This document shows positions 8,988-18,834 of a stretch of 64,000 nt of DNA, piece after piece (position 1 is the stretch's first letter; each line of letters starts with the position of its first letter). The position numbers and the translations under genes were made by a program. This stretch comes from Carnimonas nigrificans ATCC BAA-78 (GTDB lineage Bacteria > Pseudomonadota > Gammaproteobacteria > Pseudomonadales > Halomonadaceae). The stretch is taken from the NCBI RefSeq assembly GCF_000526695.1, contig NZ_JAGO01000012.1, positions 62,001 to 126,000 on the forward strand. Direction: 5' to 3'. The notes under the pieces are model-generated. The model did no database searches, was not told the DNA's origin, and was given only the letters and a program-made list of their open reading frames with translations.

Positions 8988-10178
8988 CTAGCGGCATACC
9001 TCAGCGAACGCCTTGGCAACGTAATCAAGGCAATCGCTGGAGAGACCGGCAACATTGGCACGCCCTGAGCCGACCATATAGATGCCGAACTCCTTGCGCA
9101 GGCGCTCGACCTGCTCGGCGCTCAGGCCGGTATAGGAGAACATGCCACGCTGCTCGCGAATAAAGGCGAAACGCTCCTTAAGGCCATAAGGCTCCAGCGC
9201 ATCAACAAAGGCGGTACGCAGATCGGCGATGCGGCTGCGCATTGCTTCGACTTCACCTTCCCACTGTTCGGCCAGAGAAGCGTCGTTGAGAATTTCAGCC
9301 ACGACAGCGCCACCGTGCGCGGGCGGGTTGGAGTAGTTTTCCCGTGCGGTAATCGCGGCCTGAGAGCGTACATTTTCCATCTGCTCATGATCGCGGGCGA
9401 CCAAAATAAAGCAGCCGGTACGCTCGCGGTAAATGCCAAAATTCTTCGAGCAGGAGCTGGTGATAATCACTTCGTCGAGGGATTCAGCCAGCAAACGGAC
9501 ACCGTAGGCGTCTTCATTCAGCCCATCACCGAAGCCCTGGTAAGCGAAGTCGATCAGCGGCAGTAGCTGGCGGCGCTTGACCAGCTCAAGCACCTGTTGC
9601 CACTGCTGTTTGTCCAGATCGAAACCGCTGGGGTTATGGCAGCAGGCGTGCAGCAGCACGACATCGCCCTGGGGGGCCTTTTCAAGGGCAGCCAGCATGC
9701 CTTCGAAGTCGAGGCGGTTGTCGCTGCTCACGTAGGGGTAGTGGTGAAGCGTCAAACCGGCGGCTTCAAAAATGCCCAGGTGATTAGGCCAGGTAGGGTT
9801 GGAAACCCAGATGCCGCGTTCGCCCAGATTGAAGCGAATGAAGTCGGCTGCGAGACGCAGGGCGCCTGTACCGCCGGGAGACTGGGTGGCGCTGGCACGC
9901 TGCTGCGCGAGTACTGGCGAAGCGCTGCCCAGCACCAGTTTGAGGACGGCATCGGTATAGAGAGGGTCGCCGTGCGAACCGATATACGATTTGGTGGCTT
10001 CGTTCTCCAGCAAGCGCTGTTCCGCTGCCTTGACGCTGGCGAGAATTGGAGTATGACCTTGAGTGTCGCGATAGACCCCAACGCCCAAATCAACCTTGTT
10101 GGGATTGGTGTCATTATTGAACGCGTCAATAAGACCTAAAATGGCGTCTCCCGGAACTCGTGCGATACCCTCAAACAT
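8988..10178 (-). CDS. Aromatic-amino-acid / aspartate aminotransferase
   Basis: Class I PLP aminotransferase of the AspC/TyrB family, moving amino groups between aspartate, tyrosine or phenylalanine and 2-oxoglutarate. The 396-residue protein starts MFEGI and has VDLGVGVYRD, the GGTGALR cofactor loop (~residue 102), NPTWPNH, the HNPSGFD segment, and the Schiff-base lysine in SSCSKNFGIYRERTG (~residue 245), followed by the C-terminal Arg region. AspC and TyrB cannot be separated by eye. A strong terminator follows; the upstream 204-bp gap is shared with the divergent MarR gene. Confidence 0.93.
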   Translation of the reverse strand: MFEGIARVPGDAILGLIDAFNNDTNPNKVDLGVGVYRDTQGHTPILASVKAAEQRLLENEATKSYIGSHGDPLYTDAVLKLVLGSASPVLAQQRASATQSPGGTGALRLAADFIRFNLGERGIWVSNPTWPNHLGIFEAAGLTLHHYPYVSSDNRLDFEGMLAALEKAPQGDVVLLHACCHNPSGFDLDKQQWQQVLELVKRRQLLPLIDFAYQGFGDGLNEDAYGVRLLAESLDEVIITSSCSKNFGIYRERTGCFILVARDHEQMENVRSQAAITARENYSNPPAHGGAVVAEILNDASLAEQWEGEVEAMRSRIADLRTAFVDALEPYGLKERFAFIREQRGMFSYTGLSAEQVERLRKEFGIYMVGSGRANVAGLSSDCLDYVAKAFAEVCR

Positions 10179-10352
10179 GATGTGTGTCGAAACCTCGTAA
10201 TGGTGGTCAACGCATGCCGCTCAAGAAAAATGCGGATGCAAGAAACAAGTTCATTACTATGCCACCCAGCGCCCTTTTGTGCCACACGACACGCCCCGAA
10301 ACCGTCTTATTCCTTGGTATCGAAGCGCCCTTCATTTTTTGTTAACATCATT

Positions 10353-10370
10353 TTTACTTAGCGAAGTAAA
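10353..10370. promoter_or_regulatory. Palindromic MarR/SlyA-type operator
   Basis: TTTACTT-AGCG-AAGTAAA is a perfect inverted repeat with 7-bp arms, 13 bp before the MarR-family start codon and in the divergent promoter region. Size and AT-rich arms fit MarR/SlyA operators (SlyA half-sites also contain TTA near the outside). Autoregulation is inferred from position. Confidence 0.65.
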
Positions 10371-10382
10371 TATTGGTGACCC

Positions 10383-10823
10383 ATGCTCGATTCCAACTTC
10401 TCACCCGACGCACCGTTAGGGCTTCAGCTTGCCAGCGCTTCACGCCGCTGGCGCAGCAACCTTGATGAGCGTATGCAACCGCTGGGGCTTACCCAGTCCC
10501 GCTGGGAAGTGCTCATGCAGATCGAGCGACTGGGGGAGGGCGTGATTCAATCGCTGTTGGCGTCGGCGCTCTGTATCGAGATGCCGTCGCTGTCCCGCTC
10601 GCTTGACCGGCTGGAAGCGCAAGGGTTGGTGGTGCGCCAGCGCAGCGATTCAGACAAACGCGCCCGCACGGTGCACTTTACTCCGGCAGGCCGTGCGCTA
10701 CAGAGAGAAGCCGAAGCGGTGCGCCAGCAGGTGGTGAAGGAGACGCTGGAGGGGATTAGCGAGGAAGAGCTGGGGCATTTCACTCGCGTGCTCCAGAAGC
10801 TATCGCGCAATCTGGTGCGATAG
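10383..10823 (+). CDS. MarR/SlyA-family transcriptional regulator
   Basis: A 146-residue winged-helix dimeric regulator. The DNA-binding core runs from LGLTQSRWEVLMQIERLGE (~residues 34-52) through the recognition helix MPSLSRSLDRLEAQGLV and the wing RQRSDSDKRARTVHFTPAGRAL; the ends form the dimer interface. It closely follows the SlyA layout. It heads a MarR - HlyD - DUF2955 cluster (gap 98 bp to the HlyD gene), the common arrangement in which the regulator represses an efflux pair until an aromatic or drug-like ligand binds. The ligand is not known. Confidence 0.93.
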   Translation: MLDSNFSPDAPLGLQLASASRRWRSNLDERMQPLGLTQSRWEVLMQIERLGEGVIQSLLASALCIEMPSLSRSLDRLEAQGLVVRQRSDSDKRARTVHFTPAGRALQREAEAVRQQVVKETLEGISEEELGHFTRVLQKLSRNLVR

Positions 10824-10921
10824 AGAGGCGCTGTGCGTAACGGGCATAACGATAAGCAAGGCGGCGCATGAACCACCGTTTTAATTAAATTGTGAAGATC
10901 CTATAACACCGGAAACCGTGG

Positions 10922-11983
10922 ATGACTCCTGAACAACGCTTTAACCGCTGGGTGCAGGCTGCACTCGTCGTGTTCGTGCTGGCTTTTGTCTATTTCATCA
11001 TTGCCGATACCCATATGCCGCTTACGCCAGAAGGACGCTTGCTGCGCCTGGTTACGCCGGTTGCGCCGCAGGTGAGTGGACGTGTCACAGGGGTGGCGGT
11101 GCACAACAATCAGCATGTAGAGAAAGGGGCGCTTTTATACCGGATTGATGATCGCCCTTACCAGTTGGCGTTGGCGCAGGCACAGCTGAATCTGGAGCAG
11201 GCGCAGCGCGAAAATCGCATGCTCGATGCCCAGATCGCCTCGGCGCGCGCCGAATTGAATGCGGCCAGGTCCACGGCGGCCAATAGCCTGCACGATTTGC
11301 AGCGTTACCGCTCGCTGGCGGGGCAGAACAGCATCTCGCGGCAAGTGCGCGATCAGGCCGATGCCCGTTATCAAAGCGATAACGCTACGGTTGAAGCCAA
11401 ACAAGCAGCGCTGGAGCAGTTAAGGGCCAATCGTGGCGAAGCGGGCCGTAACAACCTGCGTTTGCGCCAGGCCGAGAATGCGGTGAGCACGGCGCAGTTG
11501 AATCTCACGTACACCCAGGTGCGAGCGGATACCGCGGGCGTTATCACTAATCTTCAGTTGAGTCCCGGCGATTATGCGGCAACCGGTTCAGCCACGCTGG
11601 CGCTGGTGGGCGATATTCCTGATCTGACCGCTGATTTCCGTGAGAAGAGCCTGCGCACCAGCGCGGAAGGGACTCAGGCAGCGGTGGTGTTTGATGGCCT
11701 GCCCGGACAGGTATTCAAGGCTCATCTGAGTGCGCGTGACGCGGGCGTCAAGGATGGTCAGTACATGGCAGACGGTACGCTGGTCGCACCGGTCAAGAGC
11801 GACCGCTGGGTGCGTGATGCTCAGCGCATGCGGGTGCATCTGGTGCTGGATGAGTGGCCCGCTACGCCGCTCTCCACAGGCGCGCGCGCTACCGTGCAGC
11901 TCTACCCGGGGGCCAACCCCGTGGCACATCTGTTCGGTGCTGTGCAAATCAGGTTCGTGAGCTGGGTACACTATGTCTACTGA
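10922..11983 (+). CDS. HlyD/EmrA-type membrane fusion (periplasmic adaptor) protein
   Basis: A 353-residue adaptor with one N-terminal membrane helix (residues ~10-30), a split lipoyl/barrel-sandwich domain (VSGRVTGVAVHNNQHVEKG and later AGVITNLQLSPGDY), and a central alpha-helical hairpin of heptad repeats (~85-190) that would reach an outer-membrane channel. It matches the YibH/AaeA-like group. The downstream DUF2955 gene overlaps its end by 11 bp, so the two are almost certainly co-translated. Substrate unknown; aromatic acids are the precedent from AaeAB. Confidence 0.9.
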   Translation: MTPEQRFNRWVQAALVVFVLAFVYFIIADTHMPLTPEGRLLRLVTPVAPQVSGRVTGVAVHNNQHVEKGALLYRIDDRPYQLALAQAQLNLEQAQRENRMLDAQIASARAELNAARSTAANSLHDLQRYRSLAGQNSISRQVRDQADARYQSDNATVEAKQAALEQLRANRGEAGRNNLRLRQAENAVSTAQLNLTYTQVRADTAGVITNLQLSPGDYAATGSATLALVGDIPDLTADFREKSLRTSAEGTQAAVVFDGLPGQVFKAHLSARDAGVKDGQYMADGTLVAPVKSDRWVRDAQRMRVHLVLDEWPATPLSTGARATVQLYPGANPVAHLFGAVQIRFVSWVHYVY

Positions 11984-13082
11984 GCCGTCGTCATCGCAGG
12001 CAACTGCACGCGGAGGAGGGCGCATCGCACGCATCACGCGCGGCGATATCTTCCCGCTGCGCGACCATCCGCTGTCGTCCAACGATCTGCGCCAATGTCT
12101 GCGTGCTGCGACGGCCGCAACGCTGGGCTTCATTATCTGCAAGCTGTTTGACTTGAATTACGGCGTGTTCTTCTGCGTCTATCCGCTGCTGCTGACGGCA
12201 CTGGTGCCGGTTCTGACGGCCCACGTTGCGCGTCAGATTGTCGTCTCCTCCCTGGTCAACAGTGTTGAAGTGGCGCTGATTGCCGGATTCTTCAGTCATA
12301 TGCCGGTGGTCATGACTGCCGTGGTGTTCGTGCTTTTCTATGTGCGTTTTCGCTTGATGAGCAGGGGAATTCTGTTCCTGTTCGGCGCGATGAGCATCGT
12401 GTGCCTAAGCGTCACCTTTCACTTCGCCAGCTATCCATCGACCGACCTGCACGATCTGCTCGCCAGTAACATGGCGGCCTGTTCGCTGTCGGTGATCTTG
12501 AGCTTGTTCGCGACGTGGCTATTCCCCGATGTTGAACCGCGTCAGCCGCCGCCTGCGGTAACCAAGCCGCTTTCACGCATCCGCCACGAGTCGCTGCTCG
12601 GCACGAGCTGTGCCACGCTGTCGTTTGTGGTGTTCCAGGTATTTGATTTGCAGGATTCGCTGTCGGCGCAGGTGGCCACCGTTCTGATTCTGTTTCCCAT
12701 GCACTTTGACGGGGTGAAGGTAGCGGCGCGTTGGCGAATGACCGGCATCATTCTTGGCTGTAGCTATGGGCTGGTGGCCCAGCTGGTGGTTTACGATGCC
12801 TTCAACAAGCTGGTGCTGGTGATTCCGCTGTTGTGGATAGGGCTGATGCTGGCGGCACGCATACATGCCACCGAGAAGGTCGGCTCTGGCGTCGGGTTCG
12901 GTTGCATGACCACCATCGCCATTCTGTTCGGCCAGTATCTGCAACCGGATCAGGATCTGATCTACAGCGATCTGTATCGCATTACCTCGGTGGCCTTTGC
13001 CCTGAGCGTAACCGTTGTGGTGGCGTGGCTGATTCACCACTTCCTGAATCTGTTTCCCGGCACACGCATGATCGTAGAGTAG
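11973..13082 (+). CDS. DUF2955 / FUSC-like inner-membrane transporter component
   Basis: A 369-residue integral membrane protein with two clusters of hydrophobic helices (~45-165 and ~205-360), the doubled layout of AaeB/FUSC-like efflux proteins. The N-terminal ~40 residues are polar and basic. The Pro-rich break near residue 190 separates the halves. It overlaps the HlyD-type gene and shares the MarR-type regulator, so it probably forms the inner-membrane part of an export pump. It is shorter than AaeB (about 650 residues) and lacks the large cytosolic domain between the membrane halves. Confidence 0.82.
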   Translation: MSTEPSSSQATARGGGRIARITRGDIFPLRDHPLSSNDLRQCLRAATAATLGFIICKLFDLNYGVFFCVYPLLLTALVPVLTAHVARQIVVSSLVNSVEVALIAGFFSHMPVVMTAVVFVLFYVRFRLMSRGILFLFGAMSIVCLSVTFHFASYPSTDLHDLLASNMAACSLSVILSLFATWLFPDVEPRQPPPAVTKPLSRIRHESLLGTSCATLSFVVFQVFDLQDSLSAQVATVLILFPMHFDGVKVAARWRMTGIILGCSYGLVAQLVVYDAFNKLVLVIPLLWIGLMLAARIHATEKVGSGVGFGCMTTIAILFGQYLQPDQDLIYSDLYRITSVAFALSVTVVVAWLIHHFLNLFPGTRMIVE

Positions 13083-13112
13083 TGCGGGGGCTGGCACGAG
13101 CGTTATAACCGC

Positions 13113-13155
13113 ATAAAATGCAGGAAGGGAACCAGTGATGGCTCCCTTCCTGCAT
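13113..13155 (-). terminator. Terminator between the DUF2955 gene and cfa
   Basis: A 16-bp stem (13118-13133 with 13140-13155, one G-T pair) with a 6-nt loop between two converging genes. On the minus strand it is followed by TTTTAT, so it serves cfa best; it may stop both transcripts. Confidence 0.8.
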
Positions 13156-13174
13156 CCGGTCTTGCTGGCCTGGG

Positions 13175-14326
13175 TTAACGCGGTGCGTCGTAACGACCGG
13201 GGCGGCGATTGGAGAAGACTACCTGCCATAGTTGAATATCGCGGGCACGGAAGGCACCAGCGCAGATCAGCAAATAGTAGCGGAACATCCGGTAGGTGCG
13301 CTCGTTGTAGTTGTGCTTCACGTCCGGCCAGGCGCGTTCAAAGCGTTCATACCACGCCATAAGGGTACGGTCGTAGTCTGCGCCGAAGTTTTGCCAGTCT
13401 TCCATGACAAACAGGTCTTCGGTAGGACGAGCGATCTGCACAACGGAGGGCAGCACCCCGTTCGGGAAGATATATTTGTTGATCCAGGGGTCCGCGCCAA
13501 TGCTGGTGCCGTTACTGCCGATGGTGTGCAGCACAAAGAGGCCATCGGGCTTGAGCAGCTTTTTGGCCGCTTCGAAGTAGGTGCGGTAATTTTTGTGGCC
13601 TACGTGTTCGAACATTCCGATCGAGACGATGCGGTCATATTCACCGGTCAGGTCACGGTAATCTTCAAGAATAATCTCGACCGGCAGATCCTTGCAGCGT
13701 CCGCGAGCGTATTCGGCCTGCTCCCTGGAAATGGTGATGCCAGTCACTTCACAGCCATAGTGAGTGGCGGCATGGTAAGCGAAGCTGCCCCAGCCGCAGC
13801 CGATGTCCAGCACCTTCATGCCCGGCTCCAGCCCCAGCTTGCGCGCCGCCAGATCGAGCTTGTTGAGCTGTGCCTGATGCAGATCGTCGGTATCTTTCCA
13901 GTAAGCGCACGAGTAGCACATGGTGGAATCAAGCATGCGCTCGAACAGATCGTTGCCCAGATCATAGTGCTGCTTACCGACGATAAAGGCGCGCGTTTTG
14001 CTTTGCAGGTTGATGAAGTTTGACTGCAACTGATACAGCGCACGTCGCAGCGGGCTTTCGGCACGATCTCCCAGACCATGGTTGAGCAGGCGCACAATCA
14101 TCTCGTCGATCTGCTCGCAATCCCACAGCCCTTCCATGTAGGTTTCACCGAGGGCCATCGACCCACCGCGAATGACCTTGCCAAAAAAAGCGGGGTCGTG
14201 AACCTGAATGTCCCAAGGGTTGCTGCCATTGAAGGCGATGCCGGAGCCTTCGAGGAGTGATTCTGCGATGCGCTTGCTTTGCGAGTCGGGCAGTACCGCC
14301 GACCCGTTGGCTGAGTTGCTTGCCAT
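13175..14326 (-). CDS. cfa: Cyclopropane-fatty-acyl-phospholipid synthase
   Basis: Transfers the methylene group of S-adenosylmethionine onto cis double bonds of membrane phospholipids, hardening membranes in stationary phase and under acid or osmotic stress. The 383-residue protein has the usual two parts: an N-terminal lipid-binding domain (~1-110) and a methyltransferase core with the SAM loop VLDIGCGWGSFAYHAA (~165), TGITISREQ, SIGMFEHVGHKNY and the aromatic C-terminal region ERTYRMFRYYLL. Length matches E. coli Cfa (382). The upstream region contains an 8-bp inverted repeat (14386-14420) in what would be its leader. Confidence 0.95.
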   Translation of the reverse strand: MASNSANGSAVLPDSQSKRIAESLLEGSGIAFNGSNPWDIQVHDPAFFGKVIRGGSMALGETYMEGLWDCEQIDEMIVRLLNHGLGDRAESPLRRALYQLQSNFINLQSKTRAFIVGKQHYDLGNDLFERMLDSTMCYSCAYWKDTDDLHQAQLNKLDLAARKLGLEPGMKVLDIGCGWGSFAYHAATHYGCEVTGITISREQAEYARGRCKDLPVEIILEDYRDLTGEYDRIVSIGMFEHVGHKNYRTYFEAAKKLLKPDGLFVLHTIGSNGTSIGADPWINKYIFPNGVLPSVVQIARPTEDLFVMEDWQNFGADYDRTLMAWYERFERAWPDVKHNYNERTYRMFRYYLLICAGAFRARDIQLWQVVFSNRRPGRYDAPR

Positions 14327-14385
14327 GTCCCTTTCCTGTTTTGTGGAATGTTCAGCGTGACTTAGCGACTGCTTCTGGCGCGAAG

Positions 14386-14420
14386 ATTCAGGTAGCGCCT
14401 GGGGTGGGCACCACCTGAAT
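14386..14420. promoter_or_regulatory. Inverted repeat in the cfa leader region
   Basis: ATTCAGGT (14386-14393) and ACCTGAAT (14413-14420) are perfect complements with a 19-nt spacer, 60 bp before the cfa start. In E. coli the cfa leader is a target of small RNAs; here the repeat could be a leader hairpin or an operator. Function unknown. Confidence 0.4.
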
Positions 14421-14520
14421 GGCGGGAGATCGTTCGCTGTCTAATGGTCTTAAGGATAACAGAATTTGCCCATTCGAGCGGTATCCTAACAGGCGTATGG
14501 TCTGTTGCCAGTACGCTCAG

Positions 14521-14656
14521 GCGTGAACGCCATAAGTAAATGTTAATAGAGACGGGCGGCGTTAGGAACTCCCTATTGTTCACGCTATCAGATGTAGTGG
14601 CAGCCCGTGAGGCCAACTTGCCCGTCTCTTTTCAGTCTGCTGTTGCGCTGATAGCG
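14521..14656 (+). ncRNA. Candidate structured RNA: three interleaved inverted repeats
   Basis: Three perfect inverted repeats lie within 136 nt: GCGTGAAC 14521-14528 with 14578-14585; AGAGACGGGC 14548-14557 with 14620-14629; CGCTATCAG 14583-14591 with 14648-14656. The first two interleave as in a pseudoknot, and the third competes with the first for 14583-14585. The second stem is followed by TTTT, so it could end transcription. The stretch lies in a 426-bp gene-free gap, 97 nt before the MTH1187-family gene. It fits no riboswitch class that I recognise; a TPP motif was looked for and not found. It may be a leader switch or an independent small RNA. Confidence 0.4.
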
Positions 14657-14752
14657 GGAAAATGCGAAAAGCGAAGCGGACACTCAATGGCTGAAGCAGA
14701 GCCGAGTAAGGGTAAGCACGATGTATTCATTAGTGAATAAAAGGAGACAGCC

Positions 14753-15055
14753 ATGAAGGTCATCATTGATCTGTGCGTTATTCCTATGGGCGTAGGGCTG
14801 TCGGTATCTCCCTATGTGGCAGCCTGCCAGAGAGTGATCGAGGAGGCCGGGCTTCATCATCACATGCACGCCTATGGCACCAATATCGAGGGCGATTGGG
14901 ATGAGGTGTTCGCGGTGGTCAAGCGCTGTCACGAGGTAGTGCATGAGATGGGCGCTGCGCGGATCAATACGACCTTGAAGGTAGGGACGCGCGTTGATCG
15001 GGAGCAGAGCATGCAGGACAAGATAGATAGCGTTACCAAAAAGCTCGGCCACTAG
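14753..15055 (+). CDS. MTH1187 / YqgV-family (UPF0045) thiamine-binding-like protein
   Basis: A 100-residue ferredoxin-fold protein of the UPF0045/MTH1187 family: the opening strand MKVIIDLCVIPMGVGLSVSPYV, HMHAYGTNIEGDWDEVFAVVKRCHE and the final RINTTLKVGTR are the family pattern. Members of this family bind thiamine or similar small ligands and form tetramers; the cellular role is poorly known. AAGGAG sits 6 nt before the ATG, and a 6-bp TATTCA/TGAATA hairpin stands just upstream of it. It is monocistronic, preceded by the interleaved inverted repeats described separately. Confidence 0.88.
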   Translation: MKVIIDLCVIPMGVGLSVSPYVAACQRVIEEAGLHHHMHAYGTNIEGDWDEVFAVVKRCHEVVHEMGAARINTTLKVGTRVDREQSMQDKIDSVTKKLGH

Positions 15056-15347
15056 GCCATGGCGAGTCGGGGAGGCAGCCCGATGGCTTCGACGGCGATA
15101 TGGTGTGTCTGTATCGCTCAGCGCTGTGCATGAGTGTGCAATCAGGGCATTGGAAAAATGCGTCCTTAAGGTAGAATCCGCACCGGCGCTTTGACAGCTT
15201 CGCTATTATTGGCGGCTTTCACGGTGCTGTGCGATGCTGCGAGCCGTTATCAAGCGCTGGCAGTACCACTGCTTCTTTCAGGCGCTGGTCACTCCTGCTG
15301 GCTCTAGCGTCCTGTTTTACCTTCTATCTCTATCCCACAGGTTTTTC

Positions 15348-16652
15348 GTGAAGGATAACGTTTTTAAATCCATTATTCGCAACGCCTCATGGCTGTTGTC
15401 GAGCAATATCGTGGGCGCTCTGTTCGGGCTTCTGGCGCTTACCTGCGCGGGCCACGGTATGTCCACGGCGGCGTTTGGTACCCTGGTGGTGGTGCAAGCG
15501 TATGCCAAGGTTGTCAGTGATGTCGCCAAGTTCCAGACCTGGCAAATGGTGGTGCGCTTTGGTGCGCCGGCACTGGCGAAAGGGCAGAAGGAGCGCTTTT
15601 GTAACGTCACCAACTTCTCATTCGGGCTGGACCTGATGAGCGGCGGCGTGGCCATGGTGGCCGGTATGCTGCTGCTGCCGTGGCTGGGGCACGCAATGGG
15701 GCTGGCGGCTTCTGACACCTGGTTGGCGCTGGGCTTCTGTACGCTGATTCCCTTCATGACGTCGGCCACCAGTACCGGCATTTTGCGCGCCATCGACCGC
15801 TTCGATCTGATTGCGTTACAGCAGATGGTGAAACCTGCCTTGCAGGCCACGGGCAGTGTGATTGCGTGGTATTTCGAACTGGGCTTTGCCGGTTTCCTCG
15901 TTACCTGGTATCTCACCAGTCTGGTGGGCAACCTGCTGCTGTGGGGCGGGGCTATCTATGAGCTGAACCGCCAGAATATCAGAGGGGCACTGCGTCCGCG
16001 TCTGTTCTCGGCAGCGCGCTCCATTGAAACCTCATGGAACTTCGTGTGGACCACCAATCTGGCGCACTCCGTCTACTCGCTGCGCAATGCAGGCAGTAAC
16101 GTGATCGTCGGGGTGGTGCTGGGGCCAGCCGCTGCTGGGCTTTTCAAGATAGCTACCTCGTTTTTCAACGCAGCGGGTACGCCTTCCGAACTGCTGGAAA
16201 AGAGCTTCTATCCTGAAATCATGCGTCTTGACCCGAGTAGCCAGCGCCCCTGGACACTGGCAATCCGCAGCGCGGCGCTGTCGTTCGGGCTTGGGCTTGT
16301 GATGATCGTATTGGTAGGCTTTTTCGGGAAGTCACTGATTCTGCTGGTGTTTGGGGAGCGTTACGTAGAAGCCTTCGATCTGCTACAGATTATGCTGTGG
16401 GCCGTGGTGGTTTCGATGGCCGCCTTCCCGCTGGAATCACTGCTTTATATGGCGCACCGTCAGCGTGAAGCACTGGTTGCCGAGGGGCTGGGAGCGATTT
16501 GCTACATTGTGATGCTGGTGCTGTTCATGAAGGCATTCGGCGTGATGGGGGCGGCATGGGCGTTTTTGGGCGGCCAGTGCATCAATGCGCTGTTCTTCCT
16601 GATCCCGGTCATTGGCGCTTACCGGCATCGGCATACGCTGGTACATGAGTAA
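15348..16652 (+). CDS. Polysaccharide flippase (Wzx/MATE-like) membrane protein
   Basis: A membrane protein of about 434 residues with some 12 hydrophobic helices, of the oligosaccharide flippase superfamily (opening SIIRNASWLLSSNIVGALFGL, polar residues ERYVEAFDLLQIMLW near helix 11). These proteins turn undecaprenyl-linked sugars across the inner membrane. GTG 15348 is preferred because the family starts about ten residues before the first helix and AGG precedes it; an ATG at 15234 would add 38 residues. TTGGAA(16 nt)TAGAAT at 15150-15177 could be its promoter. No glycosyltransferases are nearby, which is unusual for a flippase and leaves its substrate open. Confidence 0.83.
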   Translation: MKDNVFKSIIRNASWLLSSNIVGALFGLLALTCAGHGMSTAAFGTLVVVQAYAKVVSDVAKFQTWQMVVRFGAPALAKGQKERFCNVTNFSFGLDLMSGGVAMVAGMLLLPWLGHAMGLAASDTWLALGFCTLIPFMTSATSTGILRAIDRFDLIALQQMVKPALQATGSVIAWYFELGFAGFLVTWYLTSLVGNLLLWGGAIYELNRQNIRGALRPRLFSAARSIETSWNFVWTTNLAHSVYSLRNAGSNVIVGVVLGPAAAGLFKIATSFFNAAGTPSELLEKSFYPEIMRLDPSSQRPWTLAIRSAALSFGLGLVMIVLVGFFGKSLILLVFGERYVEAFDLLQIMLWAVVVSMAAFPLESLLYMAHRQREALVAEGLGAICYIVMLVLFMKAFGVMGAAWAFLGGQCINALFFLIPVIGAYRHRHTLVHE

Positions 16653-16720
16653 GCGCTGCTGGCGATCGGCGCCTGTTTTTCAATCCTGTAATAGCAGGGC
16701 GGTCGTTTGCAGGGAGTACG

Positions 16721-16754
16721 TCCCCAGCGGCTTTCACCTATAAGTCGCTGGGGA
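16721..16754. terminator. Hairpin between flippase gene and cobO
   Basis: A 13-bp stem (TCCCCAGCGGCTT with AAGTCGCTGGGGA, one G-T pair) lies between two converging genes, ending 12 bp before the stop of the adenosyltransferase gene. No T-run follows on either strand, so it may be a weak bidirectional terminator. Confidence 0.5.
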
Positions 16755-16765
16755 AGGCGGCGCTA

Positions 16766-17368
16766 TCAGTAGTCGATACCGCGCCGCGCCTTGAGCCCTT
16801 GGTTGAAAGCGTGGCGTGTCTCGGCCATTTCGGTCACCGTATCGGCCATCTCCAAAAGCTCGCGATGAGCGTTACGACCAGTGATAATCACGCTCTGTTC
16901 GGCGGGGCGGTGGGCCAGCGCACGCTTGACGCGCTCAATGTCCAGGTAGCCGAACTTGAGCATATAGGTCAGCTCATCCAGTACCACCAGATAGCGGCTG
17001 GGGTCAGCGAGCATCGCCTCGGCCTTCTCCCAGGTGGCTTCGCAGGCAGCACGGTCGCTGTCACGGTTCTGGGTCTCCCAGGTAAAGCCGGTGGCCATGG
17101 TCGCTAGCTGAAGGTTGTGGTCCTCGGTCAGTTTGAGGCGCTCGCCGCACTCCCATTCGCCCTTGATAAACTGCACCACGGCGACTCCATAACCGTAGCC
17201 CAGCGCGCGTGCCACCGTGCCCCAGGCCGCCGTGGTCTTGCCTTTGCCATTGCCGGTAAAGACCAGCAATAGCCCGCGTTCTTCTTGTGCATCAGCAATG
17301 CGCTGATCCACATGGGATTTCAGTTTCTGCATCGCCTTCTTGTGGCGGCTGTTTCTATCGTCGCTCAT
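16766..17368 (-). CDS. cobO: Cob(I)yrinic acid a,c-diamide adenosyltransferase
   Basis: Adenosylates the cobalt of corrinoids during cobalamin synthesis or salvage (CobO/BtuR/CobA-type). The 200-residue cytosolic protein has the P-loop FTGNGKGKTTAAWG (~residue 36-49), VQFIKGEW, LDELTYMLKFGYLD and ITGRNAHRELLE, and ends RRGIDY, all family hallmarks. It stands alone, with no other cobalamin genes, which fits salvage rather than full synthesis. It is divergent from serS. Confidence 0.95.
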   Translation of the reverse strand: MSDDRNSRHKKAMQKLKSHVDQRIADAQEERGLLLVFTGNGKGKTTAAWGTVARALGYGYGVAVVQFIKGEWECGERLKLTEDHNLQLATMATGFTWETQNRDSDRAACEATWEKAEAMLADPSRYLVVLDELTYMLKFGYLDIERVKRALAHRPAEQSVIITGRNAHRELLEMADTVTEMAETRHAFNQGLKARRGIDY

Positions 17369-17439
17369 CGTCGGTACTCGGTGAATAGGGCGTGGCTGAC
17401 GATGCCAGGAGGCATCAGTAGCGGGAGAGACGCGAATGA

Positions 17440-18810
<1,371 letters not shown>

Positions 18811-18834
18811 GCGGCTTCATGCAGGGAGCCACTA

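Noticed and set aside
14327-14752. TPP riboswitch upstream of the thiamine-binding-like gene
   Set aside because: The CTGAGA and ACC...GATCTGGATAATGCC-type conserved boxes of the TPP aptamer are not present.
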